This document shows, in pieces, positions 38,294-46,780 of a DNA stretch of 64,000 nucleotides (position 1 is the stretch's first letter; each line of letters starts with the position of its first letter). Both the position numbers and the translations under genes were made by a program. The notes beneath the pieces were generated by a model. That model was not told where the DNA came from. It ran no database searches and worked only from the letters and a program-made list of their open reading frames with translations. This DNA comes from Sheuella sp. GTDB taxonomy: Bacteria; Pseudomonadota; Gammaproteobacteria; Burkholderiales; Burkholderiaceae_B. The DNA is taken from positions 1-64,000 of the forward strand of contig JAUSCY010000086.1 of assembly GCA_030650995.1 (NCBI GenBank). The letters run 5' to 3'.

Positions 38294-40117
38294 TTAACTG
38301 AGTGTTTCAGTGCGTTCCAACAACCATTTCAACGCGTTTCCAGTGACGCGGGGCTGAAGTCTGAGCCGAACTTCAGAATGGTAAGCATTGAGCCAGTCGA
38401 TTTCATCGGTACGCAACTGCTTGAGCTGGATGCACCGTGTGTCTATCGGGCATAACGTGAGCGTCTCAAACTCCAGGAATTCGCCAAACTCGGACATTCC
38501 GGCACTTTTGTTGCACACCAGATTCTCAATCCGGATGCCCCAGCGACCCGGACGATAAAGGCCAGGTTCATTTGAGGTGATCATTCCAGGCTGCATGGCA
38601 GTATGCGGCGCAGGTGCAGCGCGATAGGAAATGACCTGAGGACCTTCGTGGACATTCAAGTAATACCCGACCCCATGCCCCGTACCGTGACCGTATTCGG
38701 CCAGACGCTCCCAGAGCGGGGCACGGGCGACCGCATCAATCATGGGCGATGCAATGCCGCGAGGGAATCTAAGTCTGGACAGTGCGATCATTGCGCGCAG
38801 CACCGCCGTATAGTCGTCTTTCATCGCCTCTGTGGGCTGACCGACAGGAATCACCCGGGTAATGTCGGTTGTGCCCCCCAGATACTGTGCCCCGGAATCG
38901 ATCAGCAACAAGCCGTCGCCTGCAATACGTGCATACGCTGCAGGCGTAGGCCGGTAATGAGGCATCGCGCCGTTCGCATTAAAAGCAGAAATTGTTCCAA
39001 AACTGCGCGAGATAAAACCTTGCTGCTGTGCCCGAACCTCAATCAAGCGCTCATCGATCATCAGCTCATTCAAAGGCTGACTATCGCAACAGCCAATGAC
39101 ATCTTCAAGCCATGCAAAAAAAGCGCATAACGCTGCGCCATCCTGCTCCATGACCCGGCGAACATGCTTGAGCTCAAACTCTGTTTTTTGCGACTTAAAA
39201 ATCGTGCTGGGATTGATGGCACGGACTGTCCGGACACGTGCCTGGTCTATTAGTGCGCACGTCGTGCGAACAGGATCAAACAACAGAACATCTGTCTCAC
39301 CGAGCTCGGATATGATCTGTGGCGCAGATTCGTAAGGACGCACCTCCACACCATCACTGGCCAGCGTGCGTGCCAGGGCACAATCTACCTTACCTGGTAG
39401 TACAAAAAGCGTAGCAGTCTCCAGGCCAATCAACGCATGAGACAAAAATACCGGGTTGTAGGACACGTCACTGCCACGCAGATTAAATAACCACGCGATA
39501 TCATCGAGCGTGGAAATGAGATGCCACTGAGCACCCTGCTCGCGCAACACTTCGCGCACACGCTCCAGCTTTTCTGAACGACTCTGTCCGGCAAACTCCA
39601 GGGGCAAGTCTCTGACCGGCGCAGCGGGCAGACCCGGTCGATCCGTCCAGCACTGACCTGGGATATCCAGATTCAGCTCGATATGAATGCCACGCGGCGC
39701 AAACAAGCTCTGCATGGCTTCACGCGCTGACAGGCCAAGCGCCCGACCGTCGACCGCAACGATACCTTTAACTGGAACATGATCCGCTAACCATTGAAAG
39801 TGCGTCTGATCAGCAGCAGTACCAATTTTCATCAGCTGGAAGGCGCAACCCGTCAATTCATTTTCGGCTTGCACCCAGTAACGGCTATCCACCCAGACCC
39901 CAGCGAAATCCTGCGTCACCACGACCGTGCCCACGGACCCTGTAAAGGTGGTCAGCCAGGCACGGATCTGCCAGTAATCCGGAAGATATTCCGACAGATG
40001 CGGATCAGCCGAGGGGATCAGCAGCGCATCAACACCCGCATTTTTCATTGCCTCGCGAATGCAGGCGAGTCGTGCGTCTTTCTGGCAAGCAGGCGTAGTC
40101 TGGTTATTTAATTTCAT
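38294..40117 (-). CDS. pepP: M24-family Xaa-Pro aminopeptidase
   Basis: A 607-residue, creatinase-fold aminopeptidase removing N-terminal residues before proline. It has the long three-domain architecture (two creatinase-like N domains, then the pita-bread domain). Metal ligands appear as LLIDSGAQYLGGTTDITR (two Asp), GHGTGHGVGYYLNVHEGPQ (His), NEPGLYRP (Glu) and IENLV (Glu). A C-terminal extension present in the large eukaryote-like forms follows. The start ATG at 40117 is used; the longer TTG frame at 40156 would run 35 bases into the dedA gene. It lies four bases after dedA. Confidence 0.93.
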   Translation of the reverse strand: MKLNNQTTPACQKDARLACIREAMKNAGVDALLIPSADPHLSEYLPDYWQIRAWLTTFTGSVGTVVVTQDFAGVWVDSRYWVQAENELTGCAFQLMKIGTAADQTHFQWLADHVPVKGIVAVDGRALGLSAREAMQSLFAPRGIHIELNLDIPGQCWTDRPGLPAAPVRDLPLEFAGQSRSEKLERVREVLREQGAQWHLISTLDDIAWLFNLRGSDVSYNPVFLSHALIGLETATLFVLPGKVDCALARTLASDGVEVRPYESAPQIISELGETDVLLFDPVRTTCALIDQARVRTVRAINPSTIFKSQKTEFELKHVRRVMEQDGAALCAFFAWLEDVIGCCDSQPLNELMIDERLIEVRAQQQGFISRSFGTISAFNANGAMPHYRPTPAAYARIAGDGLLLIDSGAQYLGGTTDITRVIPVGQPTEAMKDDYTAVLRAMIALSRLRFPRGIASPMIDAVARAPLWERLAEYGHGTGHGVGYYLNVHEGPQVISYRAAPAPHTAMQPGMITSNEPGLYRPGRWGIRIENLVCNKSAGMSEFGEFLEFETLTLCPIDTRCIQLKQLRTDEIDWLNAYHSEVRLRLQPRVTGNALKWLLERTETLS

Positions 40118-40121
40118 TGAT

Positions 40122-40763
40122 TCAGGATTTTTTACCAGCAAACTTGGCGCGTGCAATTGCGATCAAGCCTGGCAACAGTGATACGAAAATAATGCCAAGA
40201 ATCACGGCGGTCAGGTTATCCCGGACAAAAGGCAAATTACCGAACAAGAAGCCCGCCAGCGTCAATGAGATCACCCAAAACAGACCACCGCTCACATTGA
40301 AGAAGAAAAATCTTTTTGGATCCATACGCGCCATGCCCGCGACAAACGGTGCCATCGTCCTGGCGATAGGTAAAAATCTTGCAATAACGATGGTTTGGCC
40401 ACCGTAACGATCAAAAAACCCCTGGGTATATGCCAGACGCGCTGGACTGACCAGACGCGTGCGGCGCATCAACCCCTCTCCAAACCAGCGCCCAATCGCG
40501 TAATTAACAGCATCACCGGCAATCGCAGCGGCGCTCAACAAGCCCATCAGCAAATACAAATCCATTTTTCCCATTGCGCAAATCGCACCGGCGACAAACA
40601 GCAATGAATCACCGGGAAGGAAGTTAGCAAAGACCAGTCCCGTTTCAGAAAAAATAATGAGTACCAGCAACACATATATCCATGCGCCATAGGTATCGAT
40701 GAACTGCAACATTGTTTTATCGATATGCAGCAGCAAATCAAATATATATGACACGAATTCCAT
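40122..40763 (-). CDS. DedA-family membrane protein
   Basis: A 213-residue, multi-helix inner-membrane protein of the DedA/SNARE-associated family, linked to undecaprenyl-phosphate or lipid scrambling. The signature ETGLVFANFLPGDSLLFVAGAICAMG is present, as are GDAVNYAIGRWFGE and the arginine motif GGQTIVIARFLPIARTMAPFVAGMARMD. The specific lipid is unknown. Its stop is four bases before the pepP start, suggesting one transcript. Confidence 0.93.
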   Translation of the reverse strand: MEFVSYIFDLLLHIDKTMLQFIDTYGAWIYVLLVLIIFSETGLVFANFLPGDSLLFVAGAICAMGKMDLYLLMGLLSAAAIAGDAVNYAIGRWFGEGLMRRTRLVSPARLAYTQGFFDRYGGQTIVIARFLPIARTMAPFVAGMARMDPKRFFFFNVSGGLFWVISLTLAGFLFGNLPFVRDNLTAVILGIIFVSLLPGLIAIARAKFAGKKS

Positions 40764-40780
40764 TCTTACATCCCTTGATA

Positions 40781-40828
40781 AATCAGCATGACCTCACCCA
40801 CAGCACTGAGGTGAGAGGCACGCTGATT
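40781..40828 (-). terminator. Imperfect hairpin after the CoA-transferase operon
   Basis: AATCAGC pairs with GCTGATT, and inside these CTCACC pairs with GGTGAG around a short loop. The structure falls in the 82-base gap between the CoA-transferase beta gene and dedA. A strong T-run is missing, so it may be a partial terminator or 3'-end stabiliser. Confidence 0.45.
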
Positions 40829-40845
40829 CGATTTACTTGAGTCAA

Positions 40846-41499
40846 TTACTGAACTGCGGATACATCCATCCTGGCGTCTGTATTGGCCTGGATTTCTTCC
40901 AGACTGACGCCTGGTGCCAGCTCGAGGAGCTTCAAGCCATTCGGTGTGACTTCCATCACACCCATATCAGTAATCACCATGTCGATGACGCCCACACCTG
41001 TCAGAGGCAACGTGCACGTTGGCAGAAGTTTCTTATCAATCGAACCGTCCTTTTTACGGGCAACATGTTCCATCAGAACAATCACCCGTCCGACACCAGC
41101 GACCAGATCCATCGCGCCGCCCATGCCCTTGACCATTTTTCCAGGGATCATCCAGTTGGCCAGATCACCGGTTTCGGACACCTGCATTGCACCCAGAATC
41201 GCCAGGTTGATTTTGCCGCCACGAATCATTGCGAATGAATCAGCCGAAGAAAAAATCGACGATCCAGGCAATGTGGTGACGGTTTGTTTGCCTGCATTAA
41301 TCAAATCAGGATCGACTTCACTTTCGAGTGGAAACTGACCAATCCCGAGCAAGCCATTTTCTGACTGCAACCAGACTTCCATGCCTGCAGGCACATGGTT
41401 TGCAACCAGTGTGGGCAACCCGATCCCCAGATTGACATAAAAACCATCTTTTAATTCGCGGGCCGCGCGGGCGGCCATTTCGTCACGAGTCCATGCCAT
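40846..41499 (-). CDS. scoB: 3-oxoacid CoA-transferase subunit B
   Basis: A 217-residue beta subunit of a succinyl-CoA:3-ketoacid (or acetate:acetoacetyl-CoA) CoA-transferase. The catalytic glutamate is in [14 protein letters not shown]. The family stretches [42 protein letters not shown] and [20 protein letters not shown] are present. It transfers CoA between succinyl-CoA and acetoacetate in ketone-body use. It lies 12 bases downstream of subunit A. GGAGA precedes the ATG. Confidence 0.95.
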   Translation of the reverse strand: MAWTRDEMAARAARELKDGFYVNLGIGLPTLVANHVPAGMEVWLQSENGLLGIGQFPLESEVDPDLINAGKQTVTTLPGSSIFSSADSFAMIRGGKINLAILGAMQVSETGDLANWMIPGKMVKGMGGAMDLVAGVGRVIVLMEHVARKKDGSIDKKLLPTCTLPLTGVGVIDMVITDMGVMEVTPNGLKLLELAPGVSLEEIQANTDARMDVSAVQ

Positions 41500-41511
41500 G
41501 TCGATGTCTCC

Positions 41512-42213
41512 TTATTTCGCTGCACGAACAGTGCGCTGTTCAATGCGTTTTTCAGGGTTTGCGTTGATCACGATGCGGTGCACATAAATACCCGGCAGAT
41601 GAATCTGATCGGGATCAAGTGCGCCTGTTTCGACAATTTTTTCAACTTCGACCACTGTTATTTTGCCTGCTTGTGCGACAGGAGGATTAAAGTTTCGTGC
41701 GGTCTTGTGGAAAATCAAATTACCGCTGCGGTCAGCGATGTAGGCTTTGACCAGAGAAATCTCGGGCACCAGCGCACGCTCCATCACATATTGTTTACCG
41801 TCGAACTCACGGATTTCTTTTCCATCGGCCACAATCGTACCCACACCGGTACGGGTAAAAAATGCAGGAATTCCTGCGCCACCTGCCCGCAGGCGCTCCG
41901 CAAGCGTCCCCTGCGGGGTGAACTCGAGCTCAAGCTCGCCGGACAGGTATTGACGCTCGAACTCCTTGTTTTCACCGACATAGGACGCAATCATTTTGCG
42001 TACCTGACGGGTTTGCAACAAGATTCCAAGACCAAAATCATCTACGCCTGCGTTATTGCTGATGCAGGTCAGATCTTTCGTACCCATGTCTCGCACTGCT
42101 GCGATTAATGCCTCCGGAATCCCGCAGAGTCCGAACCCGCCAACCGCAATGGTCTGACCGTCTTTCAAAATACCTGTCAGCGCTTCTATGGCGCCTGGAT
42201 AAAGCTTGTCCAT
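41512..42213 (-). CDS. scoA: 3-oxoacid CoA-transferase subunit A
   Basis: A 233-residue alpha subunit with the glycine-rich CoA-binding motif TIAVGGFGLCGIPEALI and family segments CISNNAGVDDFGLGILL, ELSGELELEFTPQGTLAERLRAGGAG-type (split) and FDGKQYVMERAL. Together with the adjacent subunit B it makes the heterodimeric transferase. The upstream thioesterase gene is on the same strand, with a 36-base gap, so the three may be one transcript. Confidence 0.95.
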   Translation of the reverse strand: MDKLYPGAIEALTGILKDGQTIAVGGFGLCGIPEALIAAVRDMGTKDLTCISNNAGVDDFGLGILLQTRQVRKMIASYVGENKEFERQYLSGELELEFTPQGTLAERLRAGGAGIPAFFTRTGVGTIVADGKEIREFDGKQYVMERALVPEISLVKAYIADRSGNLIFHKTARNFNPPVAQAGKITVVEVEKIVETGALDPDQIHLPGIYVHRIVINANPEKRIEQRTVRAAK

Positions 42214-42249
42214 TCGTCCAGCTCCTGTCTATATTGAATTCAAATGAGA

Positions 42250-42732
42250 TTATGAACGATTTACGGTTGTTGCCAACGCTTCGAGCACTTCAGGTGGCCA
42301 GGGATGTGATTTTTCTTGCTCAAAGTCCATCCAGACCATAATAGAACGCCCTTGTGCGCGTAGATCCAACTGTTGATCGGGCTGCACTACAAATAAGTCG
42401 ACTTCATGCTCCATACTGGAGCGACCTAGCCTGACCAGCCTGTGCCTCACCCTAATCGTAGCCGGATAGGTTATTTGTTTTTTAAAGTCGCATGCGCAAT
42501 GCACTACGACGGGTCCATAGCGTGAAGACTCCTGGAGATGGCCCGCATAAAACATGCTGATTCGCCCTTCTTCCATAAAACGGAAATACACAGCGTTATT
42601 CAGATGCTGAAGACTATCGGCATCCGCCCAGCGCATATTGAGATCAATGTCGTAGGTATCGCCAATCTTCAGGGTGACTCGGTCCGTATCCGCACTGGGT
42701 ACTGCTTGACTCGCTGAAGCGTGCTTAGGCAC
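42250..42732 (-). CDS. 4HBT-type acyl-CoA thioesterase
   Basis: A 160-residue hotdog-fold thioesterase of the 4-hydroxybenzoyl-CoA group. The active-site segment is MRWADADSLQHLNNAVYFRFMEEGR, with the catalytic acidic residue in RWADAD; the helix and strands that follow (VVVHCACDFKKQI, RLGRSSMEHEVDL) match the fold. The acyl-CoA substrate is not predictable; placement next to the CoA-transferase genes suggests acyl-CoA metabolism. The start is GTG, preceded by CGGAGA. Confidence 0.88.
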   Translation of the reverse strand: MPKHASASQAVPSADTDRVTLKIGDTYDIDLNMRWADADSLQHLNNAVYFRFMEEGRISMFYAGHLQESSRYGPVVVHCACDFKKQITYPATIRVRHRLVRLGRSSMEHEVDLFVVQPDQQLDLRAQGRSIMVWMDFEQEKSHPWPPEVLEALATTVNRS

Positions 42733-42860
42733 AAATTTCTCCGAAAGATTTGCAAAAGGGACAGTTCACTGATTTGCAAGGCGTAAGCACCCACCGTCCC
42801 GGGCGCAGTGCAATACAATCCGTTTCAACAATCATCATACTTTGAAGCTGGGAGAGTCTC

Positions 42861-44510
42861 ATGTCACAACGTGAATCGATGGAATATGACGTAGTCGTCG
42901 TAGGTGGAGGCCCCGGAGGTCTCGCAACCGCCATCCGCCTCAAACAGCTCGCTGCTGAGCGCAATCACGAAATTTCAGTCTGTGTCCTTGAGAAAGGCAG
43001 TGAGATTGGTGCGCATATTCTGTCTGGTGCCGTCATGGACCCCCAGGCGCTTACCGAACTGCTCCCAGAGTGGAAAACAACAGGTGCTCCGCTCGACACG
43101 CCAGTGACTGAGGATGAGTTTTTGTTTCTGACAGAAACAGGTTCGCGTAAAACACCTGAATGGCTGCTGCCAGAGTGCTTTCACAACAAAGGTAACTACG
43201 TCATCAGCCTGGGCAATGTGGCTCGCTGGATGGGCGAGCAGGCCGAGGCACTGGGCGTGGAAATTTTCCCAGGCTTTGCCGCCGCCGAAGTTCTGTATGA
43301 CGCTAAAGGCGCGGTACGCGGCGTAGCAACTGGCGACATGGGCGTTGGACGTGATGGTCAGCCTACTGAGCATTACCAGCAAGGAATGGAGCTGTTAGCC
43401 AAATACACAATCTTTGCCGAAGGTGCCCGCGGTCAGCTCGGCAAACAACTCATCGAACATTTCAAACTAGATCAGGGACGTGATCCACAAAGCTACGGTA
43501 TCGGTATCAAAGAACTCTGGGAAATCGACCCGTCCAAATCACGTCCGGGACTGGTTGTGCATACTGCAGGCTGGCCACTGGATTCAGACACCTATGGTGG
43601 TTCGTTCCTGTATCACCTGAATAACAACCAGGTTGCGGTCGGCATGGTGGTGGGTCTGGATTATGCAAATCCGTGGATTTCACCCTTCGAAGAATTTCAG
43701 CGCTACAAGAATCACCCAGCGATTCGTGGCTACTTTGAAGGTGCGAAGCGCATTGCTTACGGTGCTCGCGCGATTACTGCTGGCGGCTTATTGTCTCTGC
43801 CAAAACTTGTATTCCCGGGCGGCGCACTGGTCGGGTGTGAGGCTGGCTTTCTGAATGCTTCACGCATCAAGGGCAGCCACGCAGCAATCAAATCAGGCAT
43901 GATGGCTGCAGAAGCAGCTTTCGATGCCCTGGTCGCTGAGCGCAGCAGTGATGAGCTGTCTGCCTACCCTGCAGCCTTTGAAACATCCTGGTTACATACC
44001 GAGCTCAATAAGGCACGTAATTTCAAGCAGTGGTTCAAGAAAGGCCGCACAGTTGGCACGCTCATGACAGGTATCGAGCAATGGTTGCTCAAAGGCAATA
44101 TGCCCTGGACCATCCATCGCACCAAGCCCGATCATGCCTGTTTGCAACCCGCAAATCTCTGCACAAAAATCGACTACCCAAAACCCGATGGTGTATTGAC
44201 CTTTGACCGTCTGAGCTCAGTCTTTATCTCAAACACAAATCACGAAGAAAACCAGCCGGTGCATCTCACGCTAAAAGACGCCTCTGTTCCTGTCTCGGTC
44301 AACCTTGCAATCTATGGCGGTCCCGAGCAGCGTTACTGTCCTGCAGGCGTCTATGAGTTTGTGAAAGACGAGACAAGCGGTTCTGACCGCTTGCAGATCA
44401 ATGCACAGAACTGTGTGCACTGCAAAACCTGTGACATTAAGGATCCTACTCAGAATATCGTCTGGGTCACACCACAAGGTGGTGAGGGACCTGTATATAG
44501 CAGTATGTAA
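42861..44510 (+). CDS. etfD: Electron-transfer flavoprotein-ubiquinone oxidoreductase
   Basis: A 549-residue membrane-associated flavoprotein passing electrons from ETF to ubiquinone, thus linking acyl-CoA and amine dehydrogenases to respiration. The FAD site begins YDVVVVGGGPGGLATAIRL. The C-terminal [4Fe-4S] ferredoxin-like motif is CPAGVYEFV, then NAQNCVHCKTCDIKDPTQNI, four cysteines in all. The quinone-binding region HTAGWPLDSDTYGGSFLYH is present. GGGAGAG precedes the ATG. It is divergent from the thioesterase/CoA-transferase operon, a fitting neighbour. Confidence 0.96.
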   Translation: MSQRESMEYDVVVVGGGPGGLATAIRLKQLAAERNHEISVCVLEKGSEIGAHILSGAVMDPQALTELLPEWKTTGAPLDTPVTEDEFLFLTETGSRKTPEWLLPECFHNKGNYVISLGNVARWMGEQAEALGVEIFPGFAAAEVLYDAKGAVRGVATGDMGVGRDGQPTEHYQQGMELLAKYTIFAEGARGQLGKQLIEHFKLDQGRDPQSYGIGIKELWEIDPSKSRPGLVVHTAGWPLDSDTYGGSFLYHLNNNQVAVGMVVGLDYANPWISPFEEFQRYKNHPAIRGYFEGAKRIAYGARAITAGGLLSLPKLVFPGGALVGCEAGFLNASRIKGSHAAIKSGMMAAEAAFDALVAERSSDELSAYPAAFETSWLHTELNKARNFKQWFKKGRTVGTLMTGIEQWLLKGNMPWTIHRTKPDHACLQPANLCTKIDYPKPDGVLTFDRLSSVFISNTNHEENQPVHLTLKDASVPVSVNLAIYGGPEQRYCPAGVYEFVKDETSGSDRLQINAQNCVHCKTCDIKDPTQNIVWVTPQGGEGPVYSSM

Positions 44511-44525
44511 GCTACGCATACTGAT

Positions 44526-44557
44526 CGGCCTCACGTCAGCGTGAGGCCGTTTTTTTT
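44526..44557 (+). terminator. Rho-independent terminator after the ETF-QO gene
   Basis: CGGCCTCACG pairs perfectly with CGTGAGGCCG around a TCAG loop, followed by eight T. It lies 15 bases after the ETF-QO stop. Confidence 0.95.
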
Positions 44558-44587
44558 GTGTCATAGAAACAGTGATGAAAAGTAAAA

Positions 44588-45460
44588 ATGAAAACAGAAA
44601 CAAAAGGCATGCTGTTAGGCCTGATCGCCGTTGCGCTCTTTAGCCTGACACTGCCTGCAACTCGCATGGCTCTGCAATCATTTCATCCCCTGTTTATCGG
44701 AACAGGGAGAGGATTACTGGCCGCCATCCTCGCCGGCATTTACCTGTTCGTTTGCAAATCCCGTCGTCCGACGTTTCTGGAATTCAAATATCTACTCCTG
44801 GTGGTCATGGGGGTAGGATTTGGTTTTCCCATTTTTACCGCCCTGGCAATGGGGCACGTCGATGCATCGCATGGCGGGGTCATGCTGGGCATCATGCCAC
44901 TGACAACCGCAGCAGTTGGGGCACTGTTGTTTAAAGAGCGCCCCTCGCTTGGCTTCTGGATCATGGCGCTGATTGGCAGCGCGCTCGTAATCGTATTCTC
45001 TCTGATCCGAGGCAATGGCTCCTTACACTGGGCGGATATGGCTTTGCTGATCGCGGTCGTGACGGGTTCAACTTCCTATGCTGTAGGCGGATATCTTTCT
45101 AAATCATTAGGTGGTCTGCAAGTGATCTCCTGGGCACTGGTGATTGCCCTGCCTTTCTATATCGTCCCGGCAATCTGGTTTGCACCAGTATTTACAGATG
45201 TCAGCGCAACAGCGTGGACAGGTTTTTTATATGCCGCACTGGTCAGTCAGTTTCTGGGCTTCCTGCCATGGTTTCGCGGACTCGCGCTGGGTGGTATTGC
45301 GCGAGTCGGACAGACCCAGCTGATCCAACCATTCATCACCATTCTTTTCTCAGCCCTCCTACTGGGTGAAACGATCGATGCGATGACCATTGGCTTCGCT
45401 CTGGCAGTGTTTGGGGTCGTAGCAACAGGTCGTGCTTTTAATATTAAGCGATCGACATAA
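44588..45460 (+). CDS. EamA/DMT-family transporter
   Basis: A 290-residue drug/metabolite transporter with ten helices in two EamA repeats. The first repeat begins MLLGLIAVALFSLTLPATRMALQSFHPLFIGTGR; the second begins GSTSYAVGGYLSKSLGGLQVISWAL and ends with QLIQPFITILFSALLLGETID. Substrates in the family include amino acids, purines and quaternary compounds; none can be specified. It is followed by a cupin and an esterase gene on the same strand. Confidence 0.88.
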   Translation: MKTETKGMLLGLIAVALFSLTLPATRMALQSFHPLFIGTGRGLLAAILAGIYLFVCKSRRPTFLEFKYLLLVVMGVGFGFPIFTALAMGHVDASHGGVMLGIMPLTTAAVGALLFKERPSLGFWIMALIGSALVIVFSLIRGNGSLHWADMALLIAVVTGSTSYAVGGYLSKSLGGLQVISWALVIALPFYIVPAIWFAPVFTDVSATAWTGFLYAALVSQFLGFLPWFRGLALGGIARVGQTQLIQPFITILFSALLLGETIDAMTIGFALAVFGVVATGRAFNIKRST

Positions 45461-45544
45461 TCAAGTTTTCCTGCGGTATGCTTTGATGGTGATTAATGAA
45501 CGCTCGCCTGGGGCGAACCAGGCAATTCTCAACAAAGAATATTC

Positions 45545-45832
45545 ATGACAACTCGCATTCAGGCCATCCCTACTACGCAAATAAATAACGACCGTGCAAT
45601 CGTTACCGAATGGCGCTTTGCTCCCGGCACTGAAACCGGCTGGCATACGCATGGACATGATTACATTGTGGTCCCCATGACACATGGAATGCTGCATCTC
45701 GAGACGCCGGAAGGTTTAAAAGAATTCGAGCTTGTTGCGGGTCAGTCCTACACCCGAGAAGCGGGTGTGCATCACAATGTAATCAATGCCAGTCAGCATG
45801 AAGTCATTTTTGTTGAAATAGAAATTCGTTAA
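45545..45832 (+). CDS. Small cupin-domain protein
   Basis: A 95-residue single-domain cupin. The metal-binding motif is HTHGHDYIVVPMTHGMLHLETPEG, with the two histidines plus Glu of motif 1 substituted in part (HTHGHD), and the second motif AGVHHNVINASQHEVIFVEIEI. Small cupins bind a metal and act as isomerases, dioxygenases or sensors; the role here is unknown. It is 12 bases upstream of the esterase gene and probably in the same transcript. Confidence 0.82.
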   Translation: MTTRIQAIPTTQINNDRAIVTEWRFAPGTETGWHTHGHDYIVVPMTHGMLHLETPEGLKEFELVAGQSYTREAGVHHNVINASQHEVIFVEIEIR

Positions 45833-45844
45833 GGGGTGATGTAT

Positions 45845-46780
45845 ATGTTGGATCCACAAGCCAAAGCGCTGATTGATCTTGTTGCAGAGAAAGGCATTCC
45901 TCCTACGCACACACTGTCACCTAAAGACGCCCGTGAATACTACCTCCAGCGACGATTTTTCAGTCAGCCCGACGCGCCCGAAGTTGCAGAATCAAAAGAT
46001 GTGCAGATACCCGGACCAGCCGGGCAGATTACGCTGCGCTGCTATCGTCCGGCCGGTAGTCAGGCAGGAGATATTTTGCCAGCCCTTGTCTACTACCATG
46101 GGGGCGGACACGTCATCGGTGATCTGGACACACATGACACGCTTTGTCGCACACTTGCCAATCTGGCAGGTTGCGCGGTATTTGCAGTCCACTATCGTCT
46201 GGCACCCGAGCATATTTTCCCGGCCGCCTCGGATGACTGCGTCGCGGCGACCAAATGGGTACACGAGAACGCAGCTTCGTTAAATATTGACCCTGAACGA
46301 ATCGCCGTCGGTGGAGACAGCGCGGGCGGGCACCTGGCCGCTGTCGTATCACTCACATTGAAACAGGACAAAAGTTTTAAACCTGTCCTGCAGCTATTGA
46401 TCTATCCCGTCGCAAATGCCAGTGAGGTCAGCGCCTCAATGATCAGCAACGCTCAAGGTTATCTGTTAACCAGAGACTCCATGGATTATTTCTATGGTCA
46501 CTACATGCCAGAGACCTGGATGCGCAAAGACTGGCGTGGCTCACCCATGCTGGCGACGGATCACACCGAGCTGCCTCCTGCGCTGGTCATCACTGCGGGC
46601 TACGATCCCCTGCGCGACGAAGGCCGCGCCTATGCAGACAAACTCTCGTCGGCGGGCGTACCTACCCAATATATCTGTTTCGAGCGCCAGATTCACGGTT
46701 TTGTACCAATGGGCCGGATTCTGCGAGAGGCCAACACAGCGGTCAGACTCTGCGCAGAGGTATTACGCGATTACTTTTAG
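45845..46780 (+). CDS. HSL-family alpha/beta hydrolase (esterase)
   Basis: A 311-residue hormone-sensitive-lipase-type hydrolase. The oxyanion motif HGGG is in VYYHGGGHVIGD, the nucleophile in GDSAGGHLAAV, the acid in GYDPLRDEG and the histidine in QIHGFVPM, so the triad is complete. The ATG at 45845 is chosen because AAGGGG is eight bases upstream; upstream GTG and ATG codons are too close to that site. Such enzymes cleave short-chain esters. The stop overlaps the convergent dehydratase gene by four bases. Confidence 0.92.
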   Translation: MLDPQAKALIDLVAEKGIPPTHTLSPKDAREYYLQRRFFSQPDAPEVAESKDVQIPGPAGQITLRCYRPAGSQAGDILPALVYYHGGGHVIGDLDTHDTLCRTLANLAGCAVFAVHYRLAPEHIFPAASDDCVAATKWVHENAASLNIDPERIAVGGDSAGGHLAAVVSLTLKQDKSFKPVLQLLIYPVANASEVSASMISNAQGYLLTRDSMDYFYGHYMPETWMRKDWRGSPMLATDHTELPPALVITAGYDPLRDEGRAYADKLSSAGVPTQYICFERQIHGFVPMGRILREANTAVRLCAEVLRDYF